Shown here piece by piece: positions 1 through 8,526 of a stretch of 46,268 bases of DNA (its first letter is position 1; each line of letters opens with the position of its first letter). The notes beneath the pieces are model-generated. The model saw nothing but the letters and a program-made list of their open reading frames with translations. It was not told where the DNA came from and did not search any database. Position numbers and translations under genes: made by a program. The DNA is from JAKFEW01 sp036675505 (GTDB lineage: Bacteria > Cyanobacteriota > Sericytochromatia > S15B-MN24 > JAQBPE01): NCBI GenBank assembly GCA_036675505.1, contig JAKFEW010000006.1:1-46268 (forward strand), read 5' to 3'.

Positions 1-105
1 GCGATCGCGGCCGCGAGCCTGCTCGGCGCGGACGGCGCGAGCCTGGTCGGCGCGGATGGCGCGAGCCTGGTCGGCGCGGATGGCGCGAGCCTGGTCGGCG
101 GCCCG
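1..105 (+). repeat. Octapeptide-coding tandem repeat, 24-bp unit (gene 1)
   Basis: Three complete LxGADGAS octads (bases 19-90) follow a degenerate unit, then a broken LVGGPQ unit. The 24-bp DNA units are almost identical. The block is cut by the window start. Confidence 0.85.
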
Positions 106-1125
106 CAGGCCTACACGCTTGCGCAGGCCGGCACGCCCGCCCGGGCCAGCGGGCTGCGGGCGGGCCAGCAGCTGCCGGCGGCCGGCATGGTGGTCGCGGC
201 CGTCTCGCTCGCCACGGGCAAGCTGCTGCCGGTCGGCCAGGACGGCGCCGGCGCGCCCGTCTACGCCGTATACACGGACGCCGCGGGCGGCTTCGCGCTC
301 TTCCCGCCGGCCGATGCGCGCGGCAACCTGCGCATCGTCGCGGTCGCCGCGGGCTCGGCCGACCCGCGCCTGCGCTACGGCGTCTTCGCCGGCGAAGGCG
401 GCACCGGCGAGCGCAACCTCTCGGAGGCGTCCTCGCTCGCGGCCTCGTACCTGGGCCTGTGCGTCCGCCAGGTGTTCGACGGCTTCTTGCGCAAGGGCTT
501 CACCTCGCGCATCGAGACCACGATCGCCGAGGCCGAGCGGCTGGGCGTCAGCACGCCCGAGATGCTCGCGATGCGCCGCATCGAGCGCACGGCGGCGGAG
601 ATCGGCTACGAGAGCTGGCCCGCCGAGGCCGATCGCCAGGCCCTGCTGGGCCGCATCGTCGACATCGGGCTCTCGGGCGTCGCGTTCGACGAATTGATGA
701 GCCTGTCCGGTGAGCCCGCGCTGCCGGTGCTCGAGGCCCATCTCGCCCGCACCGAGGGCGAGATCGCGGCGCTGATGGCGAGCCCGCCCGCGGGCAAGAC
801 CGCCCAGTCCATGTTCGACGAAGTGCCCTCGTTCAATGGCGCCAAGATCCTGCGTCCGGCGGACTACAACGCGTTCGTCGTCACGAAGATCATCGCGCCC
901 GACCCGCTCGACACGTCGCGCATCTCGGAGCGCATCAGCGTGCTGCGGCTCGAGATCGGCCTGCAGGTCAGCGAAAAGCTCTCGGCCGACCTCACCCAGG
1001 CCTCGTACGGCATCGCGAACGATCTGGGCGCGCGCATGCTGACGCCGGACCCGGTGACCGGCGCCCAGCCGATCAGCGACGCGATCGTGGCGGCCATGCG
1101 CGCTTTCGTGCCGGCCGGGCAATGA
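1..1125 (+). CDS. Octapeptide-repeat lipoprotein paralogue 1, 5' end missing
   Basis: This is the C-terminal part (374 codons) of the first member of the tandem lipoprotein family; its signal peptide and the start of its repeat block lie outside the window. The open frame runs from base 1 with three LxGADGAS octads, then an exit segment (AYTLAQAG) and the LPAAGM motif at about codons 59-64, followed by the beta-sandwich-like domain shared by all paralogues (PVYAVYTDAAGGF, then GNLRIVAVAAG). The helical C-terminal domain holds the family signature in the form LRPADYNAFVV at about bases 847-882. The stop (TGA 1123-1125) overlaps the ATG of the next gene by four bases (ATGA), so the two are probably translationally coupled. 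Family membership is clear from side-by-side comparison with the nine genes downstream. The function is unknown; a surface or envelope structural role is inferred from the lipoprotein status of its paralogues. Confidence 0.85.
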   Translation, partial: AIAAASLLGADGASLVGADGASLVGADGASLVGGPQAYTLAQAGTPARASGLRAGQQLPAAGMVVAAVSLATGKLLPVGQDGAGAPVYAVYTDAAGGFALFPPADARGNLRIVAVAAGSADPRLRYGVFAGEGGTGERNLSEASSLAASYLGLCVRQVFDGFLRKGFTSRIETTIAEAERLGVSTPEMLAMRRIERTAAEIGYESWPAEADRQALLGRIVDIGLSGVAFDELMSLSGEPALPVLEAHLARTEGEIAALMASPPAGKTAQSMFDEVPSFNGAKILRPADYNAFVVTKIIAPDPLDTSRISERISVLRLEIGLQVSEKLSADLTQASYGIANDLGARMLTPDPVTGAQPISDAIVAAMRAFVPAGQ

Positions 1126-2957
1126 GCGCCAGGCGCCGCTTCGTCGGGCTCGTCTGCGCTGCCACCTGCGCCCTGGTGGCCTGCACGGTCGCCCCACAGG
1201 CCGGCCGCGCGCCGGACGACGCGAAGCGCCGCGCTTCGAGCGCGCCGCGCCAGGCCGCGAGCACCGTGCCTGGCGCCGGCCGTTCACCCGTGGCGAGCCC
1301 CGGCCCGGCGGGGCCGAAGGCCCCCGCGCCGCCCAGCGTCCTGCGTCGGCCGACCGGCGCGGCGGTCCCGCTCACGGGCACCGTGCGCATGGACGCGAGC
1401 TACCTGGTGGCGGCCGGCGCCGGCAACGTCCTCGGCCAGGGCACCGGCCAGATCGTGGCGGCCGGCGGCCTCAACCTGATCGGCGCCGACGGCGCGAGCT
1501 TGATCGGCGCCGACGGCGCGAGCCTGATCGGCGCCGATGGCGCTTCGCTGGTGGGCGCGGACGGCGCCTCGATCGTGGCCGCGGCCACCGGCAACGTCAT
1601 AGCGCTTGGCGGCCTCGCGGCGGGCGCGCTCGCCCCGGCGGACGCGTCCGGCAACCTCGTGGCGGCCGGCGGCCTCAACCTGATCGGCGCCGACGGCGCC
1701 AGCCTGGTGGGCGCCGATGGCGCAAGCCTGGTGGGCGCCGATGGCGCGAGCCTGGTGGGCGCCGATGGCGCGAGCCTGGTGGGGGCTGATGGCGCGAGCT
1801 TCAGGCTCGCCCAGGCCCAGCCCCAGCCCCAGGCCCCCACCCCGGTAGCCGGCACCCAGCTGCCGGCCGCCGGGCTGCGCGTGAGCGTGGTGCGGCTGAG
1901 CGACCACACCTACCTGCCGCTTGGGCTCGACGCCGCGGGCCAGCCGGTCCACGCCGTCTACAGCAACGCGCAGGGCGCCTACGAGGTCTGGATCCCGGCG
2001 ACCGAGCGCGGCAACGTCGCGGTCGTCGCGAGCGTGCCGGGCCAGACCGACGCGCGCCTGAACCTGAACCTGCTCACGGAGCCGGGCCAGGGCGGCGCGC
2101 TGGCGGTCGACGAGGTGTCCGCCTTGACCGCACGCTACCTGCGGCTCGGCCTGACCAGGCGCCTCGCGGTGAGCATGAAATCGCCCGAGCTCGCGATCGG
2201 GCTTTTGGCCTTCGAGTCGTCCTTCGTAGGCACGCCGAGCGACCCCGGCAAGCCCGCACCGGTCGGCTCGCCTTACTGGCGCGTGACCCAGCTGCTCGCG
2301 CAGATCGCCGCTGTCGCGAAGGAAGCGGGCATCCCGGAGGACGCGCCGGACGAGGTCTGGGAGGCGGCGGCCCAGCGCTGCGTCGACGCGACGCTCGGCC
2401 GCATCCCGCTGCACGAGCTCGTGATCCGGTCGGAGGACCTGCGCGAGAAGGCGGGCGACGGCCAGTCGGTGGTCGCGGCGCTCGACGAGGGCACGCGGGT
2501 GCTGCATGAGGGCGCCGCGCTGAAATTGCGCGCCCAGCCCGGCTTCTTCACGCAGCAGTTCCTCGAGACCGTGGTCAACGCGCCGATCAAGGGCTTCGCG
2601 GAGGTCGCGCCGATCGGCGACTGGGCCGGCCGCATCCGCAAGCCCGGCGACGTGGGCGAGTTCACGCTCGTCGAGTACTTCGGCGCCGTGCGCGCCGGCG
2701 TTGTGACGCCGCTGCGGCGCCTCTACACGGTCTTCTACGAGGCGCTCGGCGAGCGCGGCGACCAGCTCACGGCCAAGACCAACGCCACGGTCGCCACCGG
2801 CCGCGCGGCGGCCTACACGATCCTGGTGACCTTCGCGCGCGAGCTGCAGGGCCCCACGATCGGGCCGGACGGCACGCCCGCCGCGCCGAACACGGCGTTC
2901 GAGGCGCAGCTGAGGGCGATCTGCGCCGACGTGGCGACGCGTCACCGCTCGCGTTAG
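1122..2957 (+). CDS. Octapeptide-repeat lipoprotein paralogue 2
   Basis: This 611-residue protein starts with a short basic segment and a hydrophobic stretch ending in the lipobox L18-V-A-C21, so it should be cleaved by signal peptidase II and lipid-anchored; the residue after Cys is Thr, which would not retain it in the inner membrane under the E. coli Lol rule. Residues 22-88 form a Pro/Ala/Ser/Arg linker. The entry motif GTVRMDASYLVAAGAGN leads into the repeat block (95-226). The block exits through FRLAQAQ, and the LPAAG motif opens the beta-sandwich-like domain with VHAVYSNAQGAYEV and GNVAVVASVPGQ. The acidic segment VDEVSALTARYLRLGL starts the helical domain, which carries the signature RKPGDVGEF near residue 504. 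The ATG overlaps the previous stop by four bases. Domain boundaries are my reading; no known enzyme motif is visible. Confidence 0.88.
   Translation: MSARRRFVGLVCAATCALVACTVAPQAGRAPDDAKRRASSAPRQAASTVPGAGRSPVASPGPAGPKAPAPPSVLRRPTGAAVPLTGTVRMDASYLVAAGAGNVLGQGTGQIVAAGGLNLIGADGASLIGADGASLIGADGASLVGADGASIVAAATGNVIALGGLAAGALAPADASGNLVAAGGLNLIGADGASLVGADGASLVGADGASLVGADGASLVGADGASFRLAQAQPQPQAPTPVAGTQLPAAGLRVSVVRLSDHTYLPLGLDAAGQPVHAVYSNAQGAYEVWIPATERGNVAVVASVPGQTDARLNLNLLTEPGQGGALAVDEVSALTARYLRLGLTRRLAVSMKSPELAIGLLAFESSFVGTPSDPGKPAPVGSPYWRVTQLLAQIAAVAKEAGIPEDAPDEVWEAAAQRCVDATLGRIPLHELVIRSEDLREKAGDGQSVVAALDEGTRVLHEGAALKLRAQPGFFTQQFLETVVNAPIKGFAEVAPIGDWAGRIRKPGDVGEFTLVEYFGAVRAGVVTPLRRLYTVFYEALGERGDQLTAKTNATVATGRAAAYTILVTFARELQGPTIGPDGTPAAPNTAFEAQLRAICADVATRHRSR
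1404..1799 (+). repeat. Octapeptide-coding tandem repeats (gene 2)
   Basis: There are fifteen octads plus one 12-residue degenerate unit. The block starts with VAAGAGN-type units, then has runs of LIGADGAS/LVGADGAS on both sides of an irregular centre. The last five GADGAS units (about 1680-1799) are nearly identical 24-bp repeats, which suggests recent expansion by slippage or unequal crossover. Confidence 0.88.
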
Positions 2958-2980
2958 CCGGTCTGGTCGCCGGGTAAGGA
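2953..2980 (+). promoter_or_regulatory. Two-box upstream motif GTTA-N18-TAAG (gene 3)
   Basis: GTTA (2953-2956, overlapping the stop codon of gene 2) is followed after 18 bases by CGGGTAAGGA (TAAG from 2975). The same arrangement precedes other paralogues, so it is a candidate promoter. It does not match the sigma-70 consensus well, and the assignment as a promoter is inference. Confidence 0.4.
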
Positions 2981-3015
2981 TGGCCTGGTCACTCACGCGG
3001 GTAGGAGATTCGCCC

Positions 3016-4911
3016 ATGCGCCTGCGCCAATCCGGCCTGTTGCTCGTCACCGCCCTCCTGGCCGCCTGCCAGGTGAGCGCGCCGGCCGTGCCGAAGGGCA
3101 GCCGCGCGCCCGGCAGCCCAGGTGCCTCGCCGCAGGCCTCGGCCAAGCCCAACGGTCGCGCCACCAGCGGCCCCGCGGCCGGTCGCAGCGCGGCGCCGCT
3201 CGCCATGCTCGCGCCGCTCGGCCAGGCGAGCGTGAAGCTGACCGGCTCGCTGCGCGTCGACCCGGCCTACCTCGTGGCCGCGGGCGCCGGCAACATCCTC
3301 AGCCACAACGGCGGGCAGATCGTGGCGGCGGGCGGCCTGAACATGATCGCGGCGGGGGCCGGTGGTCTGGTTGCGGCGGGGGCCGGCAACATCGTGGCCG
3401 CCGGCGCGGGCAACGTCGTGGCCGTCACGGGCTCGCAGATCGTGGCCGCTGGCGGGCTGAACATGATCGCGGCCGGCGGCGGCCAGATCGTGGCGGCGGG
3501 CGGCCTGAACATGATCGCGGCGGGCGCAGGCAACCTGGTCGGCGCGGACGGCGCGAGCCTGGTCGGCGCGGACGGCGCGAGCCTGGTCGGCGCCGACGGC
3601 GCGAGCTACAGCCTCGCGCAGGCCGGTGCGGCGCCCGCGCGCGAGCTGCCGGCCGCCGGCATGCTGGTGAGCGTGGTGTCGCTCGCCACCCGCCAGTACC
3701 TGCCGCTCGGCCGCACGCCGGACGGCAAGGACGACGTCTACGCGGTCTACTCCGACGCCGCGGGCAAGTTCGACCTCAGCGTGCCCAAGGGCGAGGAAGG
3801 CAACGTGATGGTGGTCGCGAGCGTGCCCGGCCAGCGCGTCGCTGGCACGATCTACAACGCGATCACCAAGCCCACCGAGGCGCTGGTGGTCGACGAGGAC
3901 ACCGCCACCGTCACGCGCTACCTGCGCGGCGCGCTGGTCGGCCGCCTGGCCGACATCATAGCGGCCAAGGACACCGCCGAGGCGGACGAGCTGATCGACG
4001 TCGAGTCCAGCATCGCGCCGGCGGCGAAGGAGCAGCTGCGGCTCGTGCTCGCGCGCATGCAGGCGCTGGCCGCGCAGGTCGACGGCTTCAGCCGGTCCGC
4101 CGGTGATCCGGCGCTGCACGCGCTGCAGGCGCATGCGATCGCCCAGGCGATCGTGGATGCGAGCTTCTCGCGGGTCGACCTGCGCGAGGTGCGCATCAAC
4201 GAGGCGATCGCGATCGGCTGGCAGAAGCCGTACTGGCGGGTCGAGCTGCCGAACGCCGAAGACGCCGACCGCGTGCTGCCGCTGCTGCTGCGCTGCTTCG
4301 GCGAGCTGCGCGCGCGGACGGAGCAGGCGATGCCCCTGCAGAACGGCGTCTACAAGCGCCTCGACGCGACCTTCTTCCAGCGCGTCGCGGTAGGCTCCGA
4401 GCCCACGGGCTGGTTCCCCAACCAAAAGAGCGTGAACGACTGGGTCGTGGACGTGCTCGATCGCTACCCGTCCGGCCCCTACGAGATCGGCAAGCCGGCC
4501 CAGATGGGCGACTTCCTGGTGGATCGCTACATGGCCGTGAACCGCCCGTACATCTACGAGCCGCTGGTCACGGCCTACATGCTGCTCGACCCCGCCGCCG
4601 CCGGCTACGCCAAGACGCCGACAATGTGGAACGGCCTCTCGGCCGACGATCTCACGCGCGCGAACCTGATCCTCGCCCAGATCAACGCGCGCTTCCCGGC
4701 GCTCGCCATGACCCCTGCCGACGCGACCTTCGGCGGCGAGATTCGCGAGCATTCGAGTCGCTACGCGCACACCCTGGACGCGATCGGCTTCACGATGTTC
4801 GTCGAGGTCGGCTTCGCGGTGGCGGCCAGCGACGGCCCCGCGGCGCAGGCGGTCGAGGCCGCGCTCGCGGGGCTCGTGCTGCCCGCGGCGCTCTCGGCGG
4901 CGGGCGGTTAA
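3016..4911 (+). CDS. Octapeptide-repeat lipoprotein paralogue 3
   Basis: The start at 3016 is chosen because GGAG lies nine bases upstream and because it places a compact signal peptide right at the N-terminus (MRLRQSGLLL, lipobox L15-A-A-C18); the in-frame ATG at 2980 would add 12 residues in front of it. The 631-residue product has a Pro/Ala/Gly linker to about residue 70, the entry motif GSLRVDPAYLVAAGAGN, repeats at 86-197, the exit YSLAQAG, LPAAGM, then VYAVYSDAAGKFDL and GNVMVVASVPGQ. The helical domain opens with VVDEDTATVTRYLR and carries a diverged signature, GKPAQMGDFLV, near residue 490. It is part of a same-strand array with only 58 bases to the upstream gene. The function is unknown; a cell-envelope location is inferred from the lipobox. 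Confidence 0.88.
   Translation: MRLRQSGLLLVTALLAACQVSAPAVPKGSRAPGSPGASPQASAKPNGRATSGPAAGRSAAPLAMLAPLGQASVKLTGSLRVDPAYLVAAGAGNILSHNGGQIVAAGGLNMIAAGAGGLVAAGAGNIVAAGAGNVVAVTGSQIVAAGGLNMIAAGGGQIVAAGGLNMIAAGAGNLVGADGASLVGADGASLVGADGASYSLAQAGAAPARELPAAGMLVSVVSLATRQYLPLGRTPDGKDDVYAVYSDAAGKFDLSVPKGEEGNVMVVASVPGQRVAGTIYNAITKPTEALVVDEDTATVTRYLRGALVGRLADIIAAKDTAEADELIDVESSIAPAAKEQLRLVLARMQALAAQVDGFSRSAGDPALHALQAHAIAQAIVDASFSRVDLREVRINEAIAIGWQKPYWRVELPNAEDADRVLPLLLRCFGELRARTEQAMPLQNGVYKRLDATFFQRVAVGSEPTGWFPNQKSVNDWVVDVLDRYPSGPYEIGKPAQMGDFLVDRYMAVNRPYIYEPLVTAYMLLDPAAAGYAKTPTMWNGLSADDLTRANLILAQINARFPALAMTPADATFGGEIREHSSRYAHTLDAIGFTMFVEVGFAVAASDGPAAQAVEAALAGLVLPAALSAAGG
3271..3606 (+). repeat. Octapeptide-coding tandem repeats (gene 3)
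   Basis: Fourteen uninterrupted octads: mostly VAAGAGN and VAAGGLN types with one SHNGGQ unit, ending in three LVGADGAS units. The three terminal units are almost identical 24-mers and match those in genes 1 and 2. Confidence 0.9.
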
Positions 4912-4934
4912 CGCCGGTCCGCTCCGGGTAAGCA
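4907..4934 (+). promoter_or_regulatory. Two-box upstream motif GTTA-N18-TAAG (gene 4)
   Basis: GTTA (4907-4910) overlaps the stop codon of gene 3; TAAG begins at 4929 after 18 bases, within CCGGGTAAGCA. CCGGTC is also shared in the spacer with the gene 3 site. If it is a promoter, transcription would start close to the ATG at 4941, giving a nearly leaderless mRNA. Confidence 0.4.
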
Positions 4935-4940
4935 GGCAAT

Positions 4941-6719
4941 ATGTCTTCACCGACACGCAGCAACGCGATGCACCGTGCGCTCGCAGGCCTGGTGGCGCTC
5001 AGCGCGCTGCTCGCGGCCTGCCAGGTCCAGCTGCCGGCGGCGCCCGCAGCCAGGAAGAGCCCGCGCGGGGACGAGGCGCCTCGCACCGCCACGCCCAGGC
5101 CGGGCACGCCCGTGGCGCCGGCCGCGGTCACGAGCCCGACGGGCCCAGGACCGGCACTGCCAGGGCCTGCGGTGACGCCCGCGCCTGTGCTGGACTTGCT
5201 CATGAAGCCGGCCGGCCTGACCATGCTGGTCGCGGGTGCGGTCAGGCTCGACGGCAGCTACATCGTGGCGGCCGGCGCCGGCAACATCGTGGCGGCGGGG
5301 GCCGGCAACATCGTGGCGGCGGGGGCCGGCAACATCCTCAGCCACAACGGCGGCCAGGTGCTCTCGCACAACGGCGGCCAGATCGTGGCGGCCGGCGCCG
5401 GCAACATCATCAGCCAAAACGGCGGCCAGATCGTGGCCGCGGGCGCCGGCAACCTGCTCTCGCACAACGGTGGCCAGCTGGTCGCCGCGGGTGCCGGCAA
5501 CATCCTCTCGCACAACGGCGGGCAGATCGTGGCGGCCGGCGCCGGCAACTACGCGCTGCTGCAGGCGAGCGGCGTCCAGGCCGGCGAGATCGCCCCGGTG
5601 GCGGGCGCCGAGGTCGCCGTGCGCTCGCTGCGCACGGGCCAGTACCTGCCGCTCGGCGTCGACGCCGCGGGCAAGCCCGTCTACGTGGTCTACACCAACC
5701 TCGCGGGCCAGTACGACCTCTACGTGCCGGCGTCCGAGCAAGGCAACGTGATGATCGAGGCCAACGTCCTGCGCGCGCAGCGCAACGCGCGCCTGGAGTA
5801 CCAGAACATCTCGGGCGTCGACGCGGGCATCGACGAGGACACCACGCTGGTCACCCAGGTGCTGCGCCGCAGCCTGGCGACCCGCTTGCGGATCATGTTC
5901 CGCAAGGCCGATCGGCAAGCCGCCATGGATTCGCTGCTCGGCGCCTCGAACTCACGCATCGACGGCGCCGGCGAAGGCGCGCGCCAGCTCCTCGAGACCG
6001 CCTTCGGCCGGATCTGGGACGTGGCGAACGAGGTCGGGCTGACCCGCGAGCCTGACGACCAGGTGCGCCTGACCTACGCGTTCGCGGCGACCGACGCGAT
6101 GTTGCGCAAGTTCGACGTCAACGCCGCCAAAGTCCGGCCCGGCAAGTGGTGGGACGGCGAGGAGGAGCCCGCGATCCCGGCGCTCGTCCAGATCGTGCGC
6201 CAGGCCCGCGAGAAGGCGACCGAGGCGATGCGCCGGGATCCGCTCTTCCACACCAAGCTCGCCTGGTTCAACGCCGCCAACGCGCGCGCGGTCGCGAGCA
6301 AGCGCCGCGCGGCGCCCTACGCGATCGAGCGGCCGGCGGACCTCGGCACGCTCGTGATCGAGGAGTTCATCGTGATCGACAGCGAGGACCCGACCCTCGA
6401 TTTCTCGCGCCCGCTCACCAACAGCCCCGACAAGGACGCGTTCCATCTCGATGCGCTCGTGACCGCCTTCGAGAGCATCGGCGCGAACGGCGTGCCGCCC
6501 GCGATCTCGCCCGGCGGGCGCGGCGACGGCCCCGATCGGCGGACGGCGGACGGCCGCGACCAGGTCGATCGCCTCAACCAGGCCCAGTTCGAGATCGTGC
6601 TCCAGATGGTCACGCACCTGCTCACCCTCGGCGCCGAGGAGCAGGCGGAAATCTCGGACACCGTGCGCCGCTACAAGGATCGTCAACCCCCGACCGGGTC
6701 GGCCAGCCCGACTCCCTGA
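4941..6719 (+). CDS. Octapeptide-repeat lipoprotein paralogue 4
   Basis: This 592-residue lipoprotein has the lipobox L24-A-A-C27 after a hydrophobic run; an internal ATG at 4968 would give a more typical short signal peptide, and neither start has a strong ribosome-binding site. The linker (28-95) is rich in Pro, Ala, Arg and Thr. The entry motif GAVRLDGSYIVAAGAGN starts a very regular repeat block (108-203). It exits at YALLQAS, and instead of LPAAGM it has IAPVAGAEV, the most diverged form of that motif. YVVYTNLAGQYDLYV and GNVMIEANV follow. The acidic IDEDTTLVTQVLRRSL opens the helical domain; the signature reads ERPADLGTLVI near residue 462. The gene ends ten bases before gene 5. It is a clear paralogue with no assigned function. 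Confidence 0.87.
   Translation: MSSPTRSNAMHRALAGLVALSALLAACQVQLPAAPAARKSPRGDEAPRTATPRPGTPVAPAAVTSPTGPGPALPGPAVTPAPVLDLLMKPAGLTMLVAGAVRLDGSYIVAAGAGNIVAAGAGNIVAAGAGNILSHNGGQVLSHNGGQIVAAGAGNIISQNGGQIVAAGAGNLLSHNGGQLVAAGAGNILSHNGGQIVAAGAGNYALLQASGVQAGEIAPVAGAEVAVRSLRTGQYLPLGVDAAGKPVYVVYTNLAGQYDLYVPASEQGNVMIEANVLRAQRNARLEYQNISGVDAGIDEDTTLVTQVLRRSLATRLRIMFRKADRQAAMDSLLGASNSRIDGAGEGARQLLETAFGRIWDVANEVGLTREPDDQVRLTYAFAATDAMLRKFDVNAAKVRPGKWWDGEEEPAIPALVQIVRQAREKATEAMRRDPLFHTKLAWFNAANARAVASKRRAAPYAIERPADLGTLVIEEFIVIDSEDPTLDFSRPLTNSPDKDAFHLDALVTAFESIGANGVPPAISPGGRGDGPDRRTADGRDQVDRLNQAQFEIVLQMVTHLLTLGAEEQAEISDTVRRYKDRQPPTGSASPTP
5262..5549 (+). repeat. Octapeptide-coding tandem repeats (gene 4)
   Basis: Twelve octads with no GADGAS units: three VAAGAGN, two SHNGGQ, then VAAGAGN alternating with S[HQ]NGGQ to the end. 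The alternation makes a 16-residue (48-bp) higher-order unit. Confidence 0.9.
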
Positions 6720-6729
6720 GGAGCCCCTC

Positions 6730-8472
6730 ATGCGCCGCACCACCGTCGGGCTGATCGCCTTCCTCGCGCTGCTCGCGGCCTGCAAAGTCGAGCCACCCAC
6801 GTCGCCGCTCGCGAAGCGCTCGCAGACCCCCGCGACGCGCGCGGGCGACCCGACCGCGGCGCCCGACGTCGCCCCGGGCAAGGCCTCGCCGATCGCGCCG
6901 GCCAGCGCCAAGGCCTCCCAGGGCCTCGCGCAGACGGCCACGCTCACGCGGCCCGCGCTGCCGGTCAAGGTGGTCACGGGCAAGGTGCTGGTCGACGCCA
7001 ACTACCTGGTGGCGGCCGGCGCCGGCAACATCCTCAGCCACAACGGCGGCCTGATCGTGGCGGCCGGCGGCGGCAACATCCTCAGCCAGAACGGCGGCCA
7101 GGTGATCTCGCACAACGGCGGCCTGATCGTGGCCGCGGGCGCCGGCAACGTGATCGTGAACAACAGCGGCAACATGGTCGCGGCGGGCGCCGGCAACATC
7201 ATCAGCCAGAACGGCGGCCAACTCGTGGCGGCCGGCGGGGGGCTTGCCTATGGAGAGGCTGATCCCCGCGCAGCCAGGGATGGCGGCAGCGGGGGCAATT
7301 ACGCGCTGGCGCAGGCCACCGCCGCGCCGGCCAGCGTCGCCCCGGCCACCGCTGCCCCGGCCTCGCCCGCCCAGCCAGGCGCGGCCACGCCCGCGCCCGG
7401 CACCCAGCTGCCGGCCGCCGGCATGGAGCTGCGCGCGCGCTCGCTGCGCGACGGCCGGCCGCTGCCGCTCGGCCTGGGCCCCGACGGGCAGCCGGTCTAC
7501 GCGATCTACACGAACGCCGCGGGCGGCTACGCGATCTTCTTGCCCGACAGCGAGGTGGGCAACGTGCTGCTCGAGGCGCGCGTGCCCGCGCAGACCGACG
7601 CGCGCCTGACGCTCGACGCGCTCACCGACACGCGCCAGCCGGCGAGCAACACGCCTGCCTCGCCGGGCGTCGACGTGGCGTTCGGCGCCGAGGTCAACGA
7701 GGTGAACGCGATCGTCACGCGCTACATCCGCACCTGCCTGGTCGGCCGCTTCGTCGAGGTCTGCCAGCGTGAGGACATCGCGGCGATCGTCGACAACTGG
7801 GGCGCCGACGCGTCGGCCGTCGCGGTGGTCGCCGAGTTCGTGAGGATCTACCGCGGGCTCTCGGTCGAGACCGGCCTGGTCGACGCCTCGCCCGCCGACG
7901 CCGAGCAGGTCGCGCGGCGCTGCCTCGACGTGGTGCTCGCCAAGGCCGACCTGCCCGGCGTGGTGGTGCCCAACGGCATCGTGGCGGACATGGTGGCGCG
8001 CGACCCGGAGCCGGGTGCGGTCGCCGAGATCGTCGACGTGGTGGCCTTCTCGCGCGACAGGGTGGCGGCCAAGCTCGCGGCCGACCCCGGCTTCCTCGCG
8101 ACCTGGCCTTTCAAGGCCGAGCGGATGGTGGGCTTCAAGCCGGTCAAGGCCTCGGATCCCGCCGATTTCGTGGTGGGCGAGTACCTGAACCAGAGCGGCG
8201 GCACGAACATCGAGAACGCGCGCGACGTGTTCCAGTGGAGCGGCGCGCTCGACCCGCGGCCGGGCCAGGCCAACAACCAGGTCCAGCGGCTGAACACGGC
8301 GGCGGTGGCGATGACCATGTACATGGCCGGCCTCGCGGTCTACGACGAGGACGTGAAGGCCGGCTGCGCGGCCGCCTTCCGCGCGTGGCAGGCCGGCCGG
8401 GGCGCCGCGTCGGCTGCGCCCGCCGCCGGGACCTCACCGGCGCCCACCGCCACGGCCTCGCCGGCTTCATAG
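6730..8472 (+). CDS. Octapeptide-repeat lipoprotein paralogue 5, with in-frame insertion
   Basis: The ATG lies seven bases after GAGGAG, which overlaps the stop of gene 4, so the two are likely co-transcribed. The 580-residue product has the lipobox L15-A-A-C18, an Ala/Pro linker, entry at GKVLVDANYLVAAGAGN, repeats from residue 93, and then a foreign 19-residue stretch (about 170-188) before the exit NYALAQAT. A second Ala/Pro-rich linker follows, then LPAAGM, VYAIYTNAAGGYAIFL and GNVLLEARVPAQ. The helical domain opens at VNEVNAIVTRYIR with the signature KASDPADFVVGEY near residue 473. The extra linker after the repeats is unusual among the paralogues. The insertion is nearly identical at DNA level to one in gene 9. 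No function is assigned. Confidence 0.88.
   Translation: MRRTTVGLIAFLALLAACKVEPPTSPLAKRSQTPATRAGDPTAAPDVAPGKASPIAPASAKASQGLAQTATLTRPALPVKVVTGKVLVDANYLVAAGAGNILSHNGGLIVAAGGGNILSQNGGQVISHNGGLIVAAGAGNVIVNNSGNMVAAGAGNIISQNGGQLVAAGGGLAYGEADPRAARDGGSGGNYALAQATAAPASVAPATAAPASPAQPGAATPAPGTQLPAAGMELRARSLRDGRPLPLGLGPDGQPVYAIYTNAAGGYAIFLPDSEVGNVLLEARVPAQTDARLTLDALTDTRQPASNTPASPGVDVAFGAEVNEVNAIVTRYIRTCLVGRFVEVCQREDIAAIVDNWGADASAVAVVAEFVRIYRGLSVETGLVDASPADAEQVARRCLDVVLAKADLPGVVVPNGIVADMVARDPEPGAVAEIVDVVAFSRDRVAAKLAADPGFLATWPFKAERMVGFKPVKASDPADFVVGEYLNQSGGTNIENARDVFQWSGALDPRPGQANNQVQRLNTAAVAMTMYMAGLAVYDEDVKAGCAAAFRAWQAGRGAASAAPAAGTSPAPTATASPAS
7006..7299 (+). repeat. Octapeptide-coding tandem repeats (gene 5)
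   Basis: About ten octads alternate VAAGAGN with SHNGGL/SQNGGQ types and include one VIVNNSGN unit that resembles the units of gene 10. The last octad is broken after LVAAGG by the 57-bp insertion. Confidence 0.88.
7239..7295 (+). repeat. 57-bp in-frame inserted element, copy A
   Basis: A 57-bp stretch starting GGGGCTTGCC and ending GGCAGCGGGGG interrupts the octads of gene 5. It matches copy B in gene 9 (14305-14361) at 53 of 57 positions. It contains the palindromic core CTGATCCCCGCG, adds exactly 19 codons and contains no stop in the coding frame. It looks like a small dispersed repeat that inserted into coding DNA. Confidence 0.8.
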
Positions 8473-8480
8473 GCCGTTTA

Positions 8481-8509
8481 TAGACACGGCGGACCGCGGG
8501 CGCTACACT
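8481..8509 (+). promoter_or_regulatory. Sigma-70-like promoter TAGACA-N17-TACACT (gene 6)
   Basis: TAGACA (8481-8486) and TACACT (8504-8509) have the ideal 17-base spacing just after the stop of gene 5. The expected start of transcription is near 8516, with GGGGAGGG as ribosome-binding site before ATG 8527. This splits the array into at least two transcription units. Confidence 0.6.
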
Positions 8510-8526
8510 GGCCGGGGAGGGTCCCC

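Noticed and set aside
1404..1799. CRISPR-like or satellite array
   Set aside because: The 24-bp units are adjacent, without unique spacers, and are read in one frame as octapeptides.
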